Below are positions 46,134 to 53,678 of a DNA stretch of 64,000 bases, one piece after another (within the stretch, counting starts at the first letter, position 1; every line of letters starts with the position of its first letter). The notes beneath the pieces were generated by a model. That model ran no database searches. It worked only from the letters and a program-made list of their open reading frames with translations, and was not told the DNA's origin. A program made the translations under genes and the position numbers. The DNA comes from Pseudomonas putida (GTDB lineage: Bacteria; Pseudomonadota; Gammaproteobacteria; Pseudomonadales; Pseudomonadaceae): the NCBI RefSeq assembly GCF_016406145.1, contig NZ_CP066306.1, positions 868,001-932,000 on the forward strand, written 5' to 3'.

Positions 46134-46397
46134 TCATTTTGCAGCATCAGCTTCCAACAACTCACTCAACGCGTCCGGCTGGCTCTTGAATGCCCGCGCG
46201 AACACGTCGCGGTTCTTCGCCATGTAAATGCCGGCTTCCTCGACCTGCTGCTCGGTCAGCGAAGGCACCGCCTTGTGCAGCACCTCGGCCAGGCGCTCGG
46301 CCAGTTCGAGCATCTTGTCGTGACGATCTGCTTCGGCCTTATCCATGAACAAGCGCTCCGGGTCGCGGCTGCTGCGGTACACCACTTCGACGGCCAT
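46134..46397 (-). CDS. yebG: YebG family DNA-damage protein
   Basis: An 87-residue SOS-regulated protein of the YebG family: MAVEVVYRSSRDPERLFMDKAEADRHDKMLE-type N-terminus and a helical C-terminus. A perfect LexA box lies 41-56 bases upstream of its start (46438-46453), consistent with DNA-damage control. Its biochemical role is unknown in all species. Confidence 0.9.
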   Translation of the reverse strand: MAVEVVYRSSRDPERLFMDKAEADRHDKMLELAERLAEVLHKAVPSLTEQQVEEAGIYMAKNRDVFARAFKSQPDALSELLEADAAK

Positions 46398-46437
46398 TCA
46401 TCACCTCTGTGCCTTTTTGCGGTTGGTTTATCGATTA

Positions 46438-46453
46438 CTGTATGCGCATACAG
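46438..46453. promoter_or_regulatory. LexA (SOS) box
   Basis: CTGTATGCGCATACAG, a perfect palindrome fitting CTGT-N8-ACAG, between yebG and psiE and placed to control yebG. Confidence 0.92.
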
Positions 46454-46571
46454 TAATGGCAATGGCACCTCAGGTGCAACCCTTGCCGCAAAAAAGCGTA
46501 GCCCACAGGTGCCTTGCGGCAATCGGCCGCCTTCCAAAGCAGGGGCCTGGCCCTTTAACTGCATGGCACAA

Positions 46572-46589
46572 GCGTCACACGCGTGACGC
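46572..46589. promoter_or_regulatory. inverted repeat upstream of host psiE
   Basis: GCGTCAC, four bases, GTGACGC, 36-53 bases before the psiE start codon. The PhoB box pattern is not clearly present, so an operator for an unidentified regulator is the most that can be said. Confidence 0.35.
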
Positions 46590-46859
46590 ATCATCCTTCA
46601 TGTCGTATCGGGGAATCACACATCGTGAACATCAAATGGGCAGAAAAGCTGCGCAAGGGCCTGCATGGCTCGGCCGACTCGCTGGGCAATCTGTGTGTAG
46701 AGGGGTTTCACTACCTTGCCCTGTTCGGCATCGGCGCCATTACCGCCTACGCGGCGGTGATGACGTTCCTGGACATGCTCGGCAAGGGCGGCATCAGCGT
46801 CGATGACATCCTGCTGCTGTTCATCTACCTGGAGCTTGGGGCGATGGTCGGGATCTATT

Positions 46860-46870
46860 TCAAGACCAAC
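46860..46870. other. attachment core, left copy
   Basis: TCAAGACCAAC at the left junction. The identical 11 bases recur at 58666-58676. On the left they are preceded by psiE codons and followed by element DNA; on the right the reverse. Joining the two flanks through one copy restores an uninterrupted psiE frame, which defines attB. Confidence 0.9.
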
Positions 46871-46879
46871 ACACCAATA

Positions 46880-46888
46880 CTAACACAC
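46880..46888. repeat. terminal inverted repeat, left arm
   Basis: CTAACACAC, nine bases inside the left core; its reverse complement GTGTGTTAG lies at 58643-58651 inside the right core. In a circular form the two would flank the joined core symmetrically about 46862/46863, as expected for recombinase half-sites of attP. Confidence 0.6.
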
Positions 46889-46946
46889 CGTAGCCGCCTC
46901 ACGGCTTAGGTTATCTGGCAAAATTGCTTCTTTTGGGGAGAGTTTT

Positions 46947-47420
46947 ATGAAGTGGGCAGAGCGAAGCCGCGAAAGCATGCACAAGCAGGCCAATTCACTG
47001 GGAAATTTCCTTGTTGAAGGCTTTCACTACCTTGGCCTGTTCGCCATTGGTGCCGCCACAGCATGTGCTTCGGTTATGGCGTTTTGGGAGATGGTGGAGA
47101 AGGGGAGAGCCAGCGTTGATGACATCTTGCTGTTGTTCATCTATCTCGAATTAGGTGCGATGGTGGGAATTTATTTTAAGACAAACCATCTCCCGATTCG
47201 ATTTCTGCTCTATATCGCCATCACCGCATTGACTCGTTATTTGATTGGTGACGTTTCGCACCACCGTCCCCCAGATGCTGGCCTGCTATATCTTTGCGGG
47301 GGTATCTTCTTCTTAGCATTGTCGGTAGTCGCTGTACGACTTGCGTCTTATAAATTTCCATCGAGCAAGGTGTTAGATTCGAATGGAGAAGCCGTAGGCG
47401 ATAGTTTTTCAGAAAAATAA
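46947..47420 (+). CDS. psiE: element-borne intact PsiE homologue
   Basis: A complete 157-residue PsiE with four TM segments, closely similar to the protein the reunited host gene would make: both contain VDDILLLFIYLELGAMVGIY and FLLYIAITALTR/FLLYVAITALTR, and end VLDSNGEAV/VLDANGKAV. It lies just inside the left junction with its own GGGGAG ribosome-binding site, so it can replace the broken gene. Its GC content is lower than the host's and most third positions differ, so it was not copied recently from this locus. At the attachment core it reads TTT AAG ACA AAC CAT against host TTC AAG ACC AAC CAC: same residues, three changed third positions. Confidence 0.92.
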   Translation: MKWAERSRESMHKQANSLGNFLVEGFHYLGLFAIGAATACASVMAFWEMVEKGRASVDDILLLFIYLELGAMVGIYFKTNHLPIRFLLYIAITALTRYLIGDVSHHRPPDAGLLYLCGGIFFLALSVVAVRLASYKFPSSKVLDSNGEAVGDSFSEK

Positions 47421-47423
47421 AGC

Positions 47424-47457
47424 CGGGATTGGCCCGGTTGTCTCCGCCCGGCCAATG
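47424..47457 (+). terminator. hairpins after the element psiE
   Basis: CCGGG-ATTGG-CCCGG at 47424-47438 and the alternative pairing ATTGGCC (47429-47435) with GGCCAAT (47451-47457) follow the psiE stop. They probably end its transcript; there is no clear T tract. Confidence 0.45.
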
Positions 47458-47485
47458 ATGCGTTGAGTAACGTTTAATTCCGCCA

Positions 47486-47530
47486 GACCCTTTTATGTGC
47501 GTCGGCTATGCAGACGTGCAGAAAAGGGTC
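47486..47530. promoter_or_regulatory. 18-bp hairpin upstream of the cargo cassette
   Basis: Arms 47486-47503 and 47513-47530 pair over 18 positions as RNA, with one mismatch and two G-U pairs, around a nine-base loop; the outer nine bases (GACCCTTTT/AAAAGGGTC) are perfect. The structure ends 26 bases before the start codon of the two-TM protein, so it lies in the leader and may be an operator or a regulatory RNA fold. Confidence 0.55.
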
Positions 47531-47556
47531 AACTTATAAGTGAGTGAGAAAGATTT

Positions 47557-48723
47557 ATGAATTCCAGGTGGATACTGATAGGTATAGGGGCAGCCGTAGG
47601 GGTAGGTGTGTTAGTCGCTGTGGGGGTTTTATGGGCTTATGGGTATTATCTGGGCCCAGTGTCAAGGCAAGCCACCGATTGGGGGAGTTTTGGCTCAGTA
47701 ATGAGCGGGGCTTTCACACTGTTAAGCTCATTTGCCACAATAGGCACGCTTTTGTTTCTATATCTCCAACAACTAAAAAATGACGAGCGGCAGCAAGCTC
47801 AAGATATTGAAAGTAGAGCAAAGCAAGAAAAGCATGATGAAGTTGTCGAAAGACAATTAGCTGCGTTGACTTTTGAACAGTATTTGAATCATCGAAAGCT
47901 ATTCATAGAGCGATTGCAAGAGCAGGCAGTATTTTTTAACAATGTCATAGCTTTCTCTAACCCGGAAAGGGTCTATAACACAGTTTTTGCAAAAAACAAC
48001 CCAAGTAATTGTGACTATGTCGTCTACATTGAAAGCCCTGATAAAGCTAAGCCTCATGACTTAACTGATTGCATGGCGATTTACAACAGCATTTCGAGTC
48101 TTCTGGAAAATTACAGAGATAAAGAAAAGCACTTGGATTTAATTCAGAAAATTTTCCATTTGCAAGGGTGTTTAGGTTTTGCTTACGTGGGGCCTAATAG
48201 AGAAGGGGATATCTATTTTTTAGGTCATCACACAGGTATCAATATTTATTGCATTCAGGAAAGTATTTCTCGCATTGAATATGTTTTGAATTCCATTCTT
48301 TTTTATACGGGGAACGATGAAGCTCCAACCATCAAGCATAAGGCTTCGACAGGTTTGCTTCGAGACGCTTTATATGACACTTTGACTCATTACCATAGGG
48401 CAAAAGGAGCAATTGAAATTAGATACACAATTGCTGCACTCCCACATTTTCACAAAATTTATGAAGCGAGCCAGCAGCATTTTATCGTGACAGAAAGGAT
48501 ATTAGAAGAAACTTTCGTCCGACTTTCTACGCTGTTCAGTGACCACTCTGAAATTGAGAAGCTAAAAGACTTTGAGTACGCTGACCATCTCACTGATGTT
48601 ATTCATTTCGAAATCAAAAGACGCAAAGAGCAGTATAAAAGCGACCCGAGTGCAGTAGCAATTTTAGAAATTATAGAGCGTGACCACTGGGCTGCAATGG
48701 AAGAGTTAGGGATTACGGAATAG
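47557..48723 (+). CDS. two-TM membrane protein, AbiC-like defence candidate
   Basis: A 388-residue protein with TM helices at about residues 6-30 and 50-70, a short charged coiled-coil (72-105) and a cytoplasmic domain starting TFEQYLNHRKLFIERLQEQ. The segment between the helices, TDWGSFGSVMSGAFTLLSSFATIG, is the pattern found in putative phage abortive-infection proteins (PF16872) and in several two-TM effectors of defence systems. No catalytic motif is visible, so killing by membrane damage is a plausible model. It starts with ATG behind GAGAAAG and is followed after seven bases by a DUF4238-like gene. GC content is well below the host's. Family assignment is by pattern memory, hence moderate. 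Confidence 0.6.
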   Translation: MNSRWILIGIGAAVGVGVLVAVGVLWAYGYYLGPVSRQATDWGSFGSVMSGAFTLLSSFATIGTLLFLYLQQLKNDERQQAQDIESRAKQEKHDEVVERQLAALTFEQYLNHRKLFIERLQEQAVFFNNVIAFSNPERVYNTVFAKNNPSNCDYVVYIESPDKAKPHDLTDCMAIYNSISSLLENYRDKEKHLDLIQKIFHLQGCLGFAYVGPNREGDIYFLGHHTGINIYCIQESISRIEYVLNSILFYTGNDEAPTIKHKASTGLLRDALYDTLTHYHRAKGAIEIRYTIAALPHFHKIYEASQQHFIVTERILEETFVRLSTLFSDHSEIEKLKDFEYADHLTDVIHFEIKRRKEQYKSDPSAVAILEIIERDHWAAMEELGITE

Positions 48724-48730
48724 GAAAGCC

Positions 48731-49459
48731 ATGTGGAATATCAAAGCTCTTACGAAACGACAGCACTATCATATGCGAGCTATCTTAAAAAATTTCTCGT
48801 ATGGTGAAGATTTAGGTATCTATTACAAGGACGGGCGTACTGGCACCCTTTCCTATGAAGACAGAGCGTTTTACGGACATATCGCATGGTCTGATGAAAC
48901 TGAGACAAGGTACGGGGCAGACATCGAAAGACGTGGCTTAGGTCAAATTCGACACGTCTTGGCAAACAGAAACGTATCAAATCATCAACATCTATCTGAA
49001 TATCATATTTTTTGGCGGCTTCGCCATATGTTTGCAGTAAATCCAGAGCCGGTTACTAAAATATACGATGGCTTCAATTTCGGAACGTTGGAAGAAGTCA
49101 AGGACTGGGCTAACAGGCACGGCAAAATTTACATCAATGGTGATGGAACAATCGACGGAATGTTTGCCGCTACGCTGCGAATCCAAGACGGGTTGGCAAG
49201 GTATAGACAAGAGTATGAAGGTGTCTACTGGACTGTTGGAATCGCTGAAAACAGCGACCTGATTTCGGCAGATTGCTTCGCCCGCTCTTTGATTTTTCCT
49301 ATCTCGTCCAATATCGTTTTGTGCGGCAAGAGAAAAAGAAATAAACAGCCTTGGTTATTGACCAGTGACGACGTTCAAGCCGTGAATGCCCGAGCTATGG
49401 AAGAATGTCACTCTTTTTGCTTTGGGAAGCCTAAAAGCGATGACGCAGATGCGTCATAG
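48731..49459 (+). CDS. DUF4238-like protein, partner of the two-TM protein
   Basis: A 242-residue soluble protein. The N-terminus TKRQHYHMRAILKNFSYGED with a later E-x-x-Y-x-x-x-I-E stretch (ETETRYGADIERRGLGQIR) resembles DUF4238 proteins, which begin QHYxPxFxLxxF; the C-terminal FARSLIFPISSNIVLCG matches their final strand pattern. DUF4238 genes are frequent in defence islands and have no settled function. It begins seven bases after the two-TM gene, so the two are one transcript. No transposase or phage gene adjoins them. Confidence 0.55.
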   Translation: MWNIKALTKRQHYHMRAILKNFSYGEDLGIYYKDGRTGTLSYEDRAFYGHIAWSDETETRYGADIERRGLGQIRHVLANRNVSNHQHLSEYHIFWRLRHMFAVNPEPVTKIYDGFNFGTLEEVKDWANRHGKIYINGDGTIDGMFAATLRIQDGLARYRQEYEGVYWTVGIAENSDLISADCFARSLIFPISSNIVLCGKRKRNKQPWLLTSDDVQAVNARAMEECHSFCFGKPKSDDADAS

Positions 49460-49552
49460 ACTGGGGTATGCTTCGCATGAAAAGCAAAGGCCAGAGAAAG
49501 GGCCTAACTCTCATGACTTTAAATCTTCTCAACAGAAAACGGAAAATTGACA

Positions 49553-49575
49553 CAAAAAAAGCCCCTTTCGAGACT
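49553..49575 (-). terminator. terminator of the 49578-50270 gene
   Basis: On the minus strand AGTCTC-GAAA-GGGGCT (G-U pairs included) with a GNRA-type tetraloop, followed by seven T. It begins three bases after the stop of the minus-strand gene and faces the end of the cargo cassette. Confidence 0.7.
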
Positions 49576-49577
49576 CT

Positions 49578-50270
49578 TTATATTTTGAGCATATCGACCA
49601 CATCGCGATAATAGCTCTTGCTGTCATTGAATGTTGCCATGAACTCTATGTTATCGACACGATAAACGGGGTTGAACAATGACGGTCTTGTGGCCTTCTT
49701 TTCCTGACTTTCACACTCTTGATAGTCAAACTGCTTGGGTGTTGTTATCAGCGTCAAATAGCCCATATTTACCTTTATTGTCTTGATGACCTTCCTGTTT
49801 TTCACAAGACTGATAGACACTCTATATTCTGTTCGCACTTCGTGAAATTTGAAGAAGTCGTCAGGCTGTAACATTTCGTCAAAAGCCATCATCACAAATT
49901 TATCAGCAACAACGTTGTTGATTGGCTGGTCTGCTTTTGCGATATGCTGAGTTAACTTATGACACTTTGAAACAGACGACACAGGCTTGAATTTATGTGT
50001 CTTTGTGAGTTTTATAGATACAGCATCATGGTCGTATTCATCAAGGTCAATCAAGTGAATCTTTTTCTGTGTCGCTTCTTGATATTGCTCTGAGTGAAAG
50101 TAGTCACTTAAAAGATAATAAGCATTGTCATATGAGGCTTTATTATTAGTGATTAGTAAATGTCCTGAGCTTGGTGCATTAGAATAGAAAGTATCTGTCA
50201 AAGCACTTGCAACACTGTAAAAAGCGTCGCTTGCAATTTCTGCCACGTTAAATTTGATTTGTTTATTCAT
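49578..50270 (-). CDS. hypothetical protein of the element
   Basis: A 230-residue protein I do not recognise. It has no signal peptide or TM segment. The N-terminus (KQIKFNVAEIASDAFYSVASALTDTFYS) is helical; the rest alternates beta-like stretches (YRVSISLVKNRKVIKTIKVNMGYLTLI). It stands alone on the minus strand between the cargo cassette and the replication origin, with its own terminator, and a start behind GGAGAC. Codon use is as AT-rich as the Rep gene. Its position next to oriV would suit a plasmid maintenance gene, but nothing in the sequence shows that. Confidence 0.6.
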   Translation of the reverse strand: MNKQIKFNVAEIASDAFYSVASALTDTFYSNAPSSGHLLITNNKASYDNAYYLLSDYFHSEQYQEATQKKIHLIDLDEYDHDAVSIKLTKTHKFKPVSSVSKCHKLTQHIAKADQPINNVVADKFVMMAFDEMLQPDDFFKFHEVRTEYRVSISLVKNRKVIKTIKVNMGYLTLITTPKQFDYQECESQEKKATRPSLFNPVYRVDNIEFMATFNDSKSYYRDVVDMLKI

Positions 50271-50760
50271 AAGTCTCCTTTTTCTGTTCTGTTACTATCA
50301 TTAGAACATATAAAAGAAGAAAGTCAAATTAAAGGGCCTAATTATTTTATGTATTTCCGATAAGGTCAGACGCTATTTAATACGTATTGTCCAACCTTAA
50401 ATATATTTTTGATTTGCTCTTGACAAGAGTTATTGGCTTAAACAAGCCATAAATTAGACTGTCGAAAAATCAAAAACTCAAAAAAGCCGTGTTACTTTCA
50501 AAAAAACAAAGGCAATTTTTTCAAGAAAATATTTTCACGGACAATAAAAAGGGCCTGAAAGGTCACTGCTTAACAACATCATATTGGACATTCACTAATT
50601 GCGGTAGTTGATTTAAAAACGCCAAGCCGATTTGATTAGCGGGAATTACTAATTTCTCGACTAATCATTTGTGATTTTCGTATTGTGCCAGAAAAAGGGC
50701 CTTAATCTTTAAAGCTGTTTATCAGAATGGCTTTTGCTGTGTAATGTTTATTAAGTTGTT
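50271..50760. other. long AT-rich gene-free region left of the iterons
   Basis: No credible gene. It contains three of the four AAAGGGCCT-type motifs of the element (50331-50340, 50548-50556, 50694-50702), a GTCAGAC-like site near 50368, and a poly-A/T-rich stretch. Together with the iterons it makes a 746-base non-coding region, the longest in the window. Confidence 0.6.
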
Positions 50761-50940
50761 TAATATATAGTATATATATAGTTTAGGGGTTAGGTTTTCC
50801 CTTGAATAAAGGCTTTTCCGGGCGTTGATGTGCCGGGTATGTGTAAATCTGTTCTGGGTTTGTGTAACAGGTGTTCTGGGATTGTGTAATTTTTGACTAT
50901 TATTTAATAGGTTTTATAGTGCTGTTCCAGGCATTTGTAA
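50761..50940. other. iteron-type replication origin (oriV)
   Basis: An AT-only tract (TAATATATAGTATATATATAG, about 50761-50781) is followed by four 18-base direct repeats of consensus TGTTCTGGGWTTGTGTAA at 50829-50846, 50850-50867, 50872-50889 and, more degenerate, 50923-50940. The first three are spaced 21 and 22 bases, two helical turns, as in Rep-bound iterons. The Rep gene begins 76 bases after the last copy. Confidence 0.8.
50829..50940 (+). repeat. four 18-bp iterons
   Basis: The copies read TGTGCCGGGTATGTGTAA, TGTTCTGGGTTTGTGTAA, TGTTCTGGGATTGTGTAA and TGTTCCAGGCATTTGTAA. Copies two and three differ at one base. All are in the same direction as the rep gene. Confidence 0.85.
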
Positions 50941-51016
50941 ATAAAAAGCCCGTAAACTCTTGATTTAAGTTTTTTATATGCAATGATATAGGTATAAACA
51001 TGAGATAATTAGAACA

Positions 51017-51883
51017 ATGAAAGCAAAAATAACAACAAAGAAAAAGAAAGTATACGCATTAGATGGCTTCGTTAAAGTACCTAAAAGCTTTCTGGTAACT
51101 CCTTTCTTCAATTCAGTAAGGTCAGGCGATTCATACAATAAAGTTAAAATCGCAAAATACTTCCAATATAAAGATTTGGAGTTCACATCCGAATCATTGT
51201 CTATCTTCAATGACTTTGACGTTTTCCTGTTCATCGTTACTGAAACTGTAAAGCAAAAATCAAACGTTATTGAATTTTGGTTTGATGATTTGGCTGATTT
51301 CCTTGGAATCGAACCTAATCACAAAGACACGTACTTTAAACGCTACTGCGAAACCATCTCTAAGTTAGAGCAAATACATGTGGCGTTTTTTCTCGATAAT
51401 GTTAGATATAGCCTTCGCTTTTTGGAGTTGTCCCCTGCACAAGACAAATCCAAGAAATTGCGACTCAAAGTAGACCAAAACTATTTGAACTTCTTTGATA
51501 GCGTGAATGAATTATATGGCGTGCAACGCAAGACCATCAAAAGTCTAAAAAGTGATTATCAGAGAATCCTATACTTAATGTATGTGACTAACAGAGCAAA
51601 CGCAGAGAATCACTTCTCTGTCGATTTGTTGAAATTTAGATTTCAAGTACCTGACACGATGGCTGAAAGGAAATTTGTCTACAACATCAGGAAAGCCAAT
51701 GAAGCACTAAAATTGAAGGGTCTGATAGAAGATTTCAGCGAAGTCAAAAAAGGCGGTAAAACCGTAAGTTTTAAAGTGAAATACACATATGCAAATCTTC
51801 ACCCGAAAAAAGAAAAGAAGACCGATATATCTGGCTTCGAGAATCAAGGAGAAGATGAGCATTTCGACGATAGTTCAATCTAA
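51017..51883 (+). CDS. plasmid-type replication initiator (RepA/TrfA-like)
   Basis: A 288-residue protein. The central part, SLSIFNDFDVFLFIVTETVKQKSNVIEFWFDDLADFLGI, resembles the first winged helix of iteron-binding initiators of the Rep_3/TrfA type, and the second half (KSLKSDYQRILYLMYVTNRANAENHFSVDLLKFRFQV) fits the second. The C-terminal tail is acidic. It lies directly downstream of four iterons and an AT-rich tract, which is strong context for an initiator. It opens the plus-strand operon: the next gene starts 15 bases after its stop behind AAAAGGAG. Confidence 0.78.
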   Translation: MKAKITTKKKKVYALDGFVKVPKSFLVTPFFNSVRSGDSYNKVKIAKYFQYKDLEFTSESLSIFNDFDVFLFIVTETVKQKSNVIEFWFDDLADFLGIEPNHKDTYFKRYCETISKLEQIHVAFFLDNVRYSLRFLELSPAQDKSKKLRLKVDQNYLNFFDSVNELYGVQRKTIKSLKSDYQRILYLMYVTNRANAENHFSVDLLKFRFQVPDTMAERKFVYNIRKANEALKLKGLIEDFSEVKKGGKTVSFKVKYTYANLHPKKEKKTDISGFENQGEDEHFDDSSI

Positions 51884-51898
51884 AAAGGAGAAAATACA

Positions 51899-52270
51899 AT
51901 GACGAAAAAGAAACAACAAATAAGTATGATGACAGCACAAGACATGATGCAGCGAATATCAGAGATAGTGCTGACATTCAAAAATCAGGGTTTAGCACAG
52001 AAGCTCAAAGTTGCTGCATCAAAAGCACTTGATGAGAACAACCTCAGTGCTTTGAAATCACTACTCATCATCGCGTTAGCTGCTCAATGCGACGAAGAAC
52101 TTATAAATTCTAAGGTCGAAGGTGAAGGTCTATTTTTTGACCCATTATCAAAAGAGTTTTTGAGTGAGTTTGATGCAGAGAAAGCAATCGCAGATTTGAA
52201 TCGAACGGTTGACCAGATTAGGGCAGGGGTTCAGAAAAGGTCGAACAAGATAGACCAAAAACCTAAATAA
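51899..52270 (+). CDS. small hypothetical protein downstream of rep
   Basis: A 123-residue, mostly helical, highly charged soluble protein of unknown function. It contains an Ala/Leu-rich central helix (LKVAASKALDENNLSALKSLLIIALAAQ) and a lysine-rich tail (KRSNKIDQKPK). It starts 15 bases after rep with a strong AAAAGGAG site and so is co-translated with it; a copy-control or partition accessory would fit, but nothing in the sequence proves that. Confidence 0.65.
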   Translation: MTKKKQQISMMTAQDMMQRISEIVLTFKNQGLAQKLKVAASKALDENNLSALKSLLIIALAAQCDEELINSKVEGEGLFFDPLSKEFLSEFDAEKAIADLNRTVDQIRAGVQKRSNKIDQKPK

Positions 52271-52322
52271 CGAGTGTCAGGCCATAGCCTGCATTCAACC
52301 AGATTAACCACATAAGGAAAAA

Positions 52323-52988
52323 ATGAATGTCAAGAACCTTGCAAAACTGATAACAGTGGCCTTGCTTATAGTCCCTGCGTTCGCATTTGGGGCTTCGTTA
52401 GAAGACGCAACGTCTAATCGTGTTGAGCTTATAGCAGAATTTAACAAGCTCATCATCATCACAGGTTTTCTGATTGGCTTGGTCGTAACCATTTCAGGTG
52501 CTTATAAGCTTGTCCAAGTCGGCAACCAAGGTGCAAAGTTTGGGTGGGGTGCTCCAGCCATTTACATTCTTGCTGGCGTCGTCATGATGAATGTTTCACC
52601 TTCATTGAGTGTCATCACTAATACGTATTTTAAAGTCGACTTCTGCACGATGATAGATGAGAGCCAATCTGTATCATCAAGCTGCTTTAAAGACGAAATC
52701 TCAGGTCTTACAGGGCCGCTCAAAGAGCGTATTACCAGATTATCAAGTGACTCGACCGCTGAAAAATTCATAGAGAATATTGAAGTCATCGTTGGCATTT
52801 TCCAAGTCATCGGATTTATCTACTTTTTGACCGGGGCGTATGGACTCACACAAGTAGCAAATGGGTCAGCACAAAATGGCTATGCAAAGCCAATAATCAC
52901 GATGACAGCCTCTGCATTGATTGTAGATATTCCCCACACTGCGACAATGTTTATCGACACGCTACACAAAATAGGAATTAACTTTTAA
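52323..52988 (+). CDS. polytopic membrane protein with internal duplication (DotE/IcmC/TraQ-like)
   Basis: A 221-residue inner-membrane protein: signal-like helix 7-23, then TM segments at about 42-62, 76-96, 154-174 and 190-207. The two halves look like repeats: GAYKLVQVGNQGAKFGWGAP (residues 59-78) against GAYGLTQVANGSAQNGYAKP (171-190), each followed by a second helix. Two cysteines (108, 121) lie in the loop between halves, which could be periplasmic. A duplicated helical hairpin of this kind is seen in DotE/IcmC/TraQ of type IVB secretion systems; that resemblance is by memory and weak. No other type IV component is encoded here. Confidence 0.6.
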   Translation: MNVKNLAKLITVALLIVPAFAFGASLEDATSNRVELIAEFNKLIIITGFLIGLVVTISGAYKLVQVGNQGAKFGWGAPAIYILAGVVMMNVSPSLSVITNTYFKVDFCTMIDESQSVSSSCFKDEISGLTGPLKERITRLSSDSTAEKFIENIEVIVGIFQVIGFIYFLTGAYGLTQVANGSAQNGYAKPIITMTASALIVDIPHTATMFIDTLHKIGINF

Positions 52989-52998
52989 AGGAGAAAAA

Positions 52999-53628
52999 AT
53001 GAAAATATCAGTAGTGTTTTTAACAGCTCTTATTACATCAGGTGCTTTTGATGTTGCTTTTGCAGAGACCTGTAAGGACGTTCGTCAACAGAGTGAGAAT
53101 GTGACTCGTAAGGCCGGTACTTACGAAAAAATGAAGGACTATATCGACAAGAATTATCAAAGCTGTCTGTGTAGGTCAGAGAATTACAAGGAGTTTAAAG
53201 AAGAAGTCGAAGTCATTACGGGTTCTTCAAATGCAGCTAATGTTAACGGTACGGATATAAATATCGTAGGTGCTCACTGCGAAATCGTAATTGCTAATGT
53301 TGAAGCGGGCTGCGAAAACATCAATGCACTTTCTGGCCTTGGAAAATTAGAACATTACCAGCGTGAAGATTGTAGATGGGCACTGAAAAAACTGAACATA
53401 TCAAGAGAATATGAAGATGTTGTTTATACTGACAGCTTCACTGACAGCATGCGACATGAAAGAAGCAAAAGATTTCAAGCTGCTGATGATGAGCACGCTC
53501 AACAGAGATTAGAGCTTGATAAATCAAACCCTGAATACCAATGGGAGTGCAAAAAATATCAAGATATGTTTGCGAACGAAGGTATTACTTTTACAGAAGA
53601 GCATCGAGCAAGATACAAGTGCTATTGA
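52999..53628 (+). CDS. secreted or periplasmic Cys-rich protein
   Basis: A 209-residue protein with a signal peptide (about residues 1-22, cut after AFA) and eight cysteines in the mature part (25, 56, 58, 94, 105, 125, 184, 208), an even number that suits disulfides in the periplasm. The rest is helical and charged. It starts ten bases after the membrane protein gene behind AAAGGAG, so the two are one unit. No recognised domain. Confidence 0.68.
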   Translation: MKISVVFLTALITSGAFDVAFAETCKDVRQQSENVTRKAGTYEKMKDYIDKNYQSCLCRSENYKEFKEEVEVITGSSNAANVNGTDINIVGAHCEIVIANVEAGCENINALSGLGKLEHYQREDCRWALKKLNISREYEDVVYTDSFTDSMRHERSKRFQAADDEHAQQRLELDKSNPEYQWECKKYQDMFANEGITFTEEHRARYKCY

Positions 53629-53678
53629 TTTTTAATATTATTATGTAATAATAATATTAAGTAACTTTTTTATCTCCT

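Larger units (their letters stand above)
46625..46909 (+). pseudogene. psiE: host psiE, 5' fragment (disrupted by element)
   Basis: Phosphate-starvation-inducible membrane protein PsiE, cut at codon 82. Up to AAC at 46870 the frame encodes the normal N-terminal part: NIKWAEKLRKGLHGSADSLG, TM1 (about residues 20-42), and VDDILLLFIYLELGAMVGIYFKTN. It then runs 12 codons into the element (TPILTHRSRLTA) and stops. The start is GTG (46625) with GGGGAA ahead. The missing 74 codons are at 58677-58901; the reunited gene would encode 156 residues. It may still be translated as a truncated two-helix protein. Confidence 0.92.

Noticed and set aside
46572..46589. Inverted repeat upstream of psiE as a PhoB box
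   Set aside because: The expected tandem CTGTCAT half-sites are not present, so phosphate control cannot be claimed from it.
50974..51234. 86-codon frame with a hydrophobic C-terminus antisense to the start of rep
   Set aside because: Overlaps the rep start and the iteron side; the TM-like stretch is the complement of Lys-rich rep codons, and no ribosome-binding site is evident.
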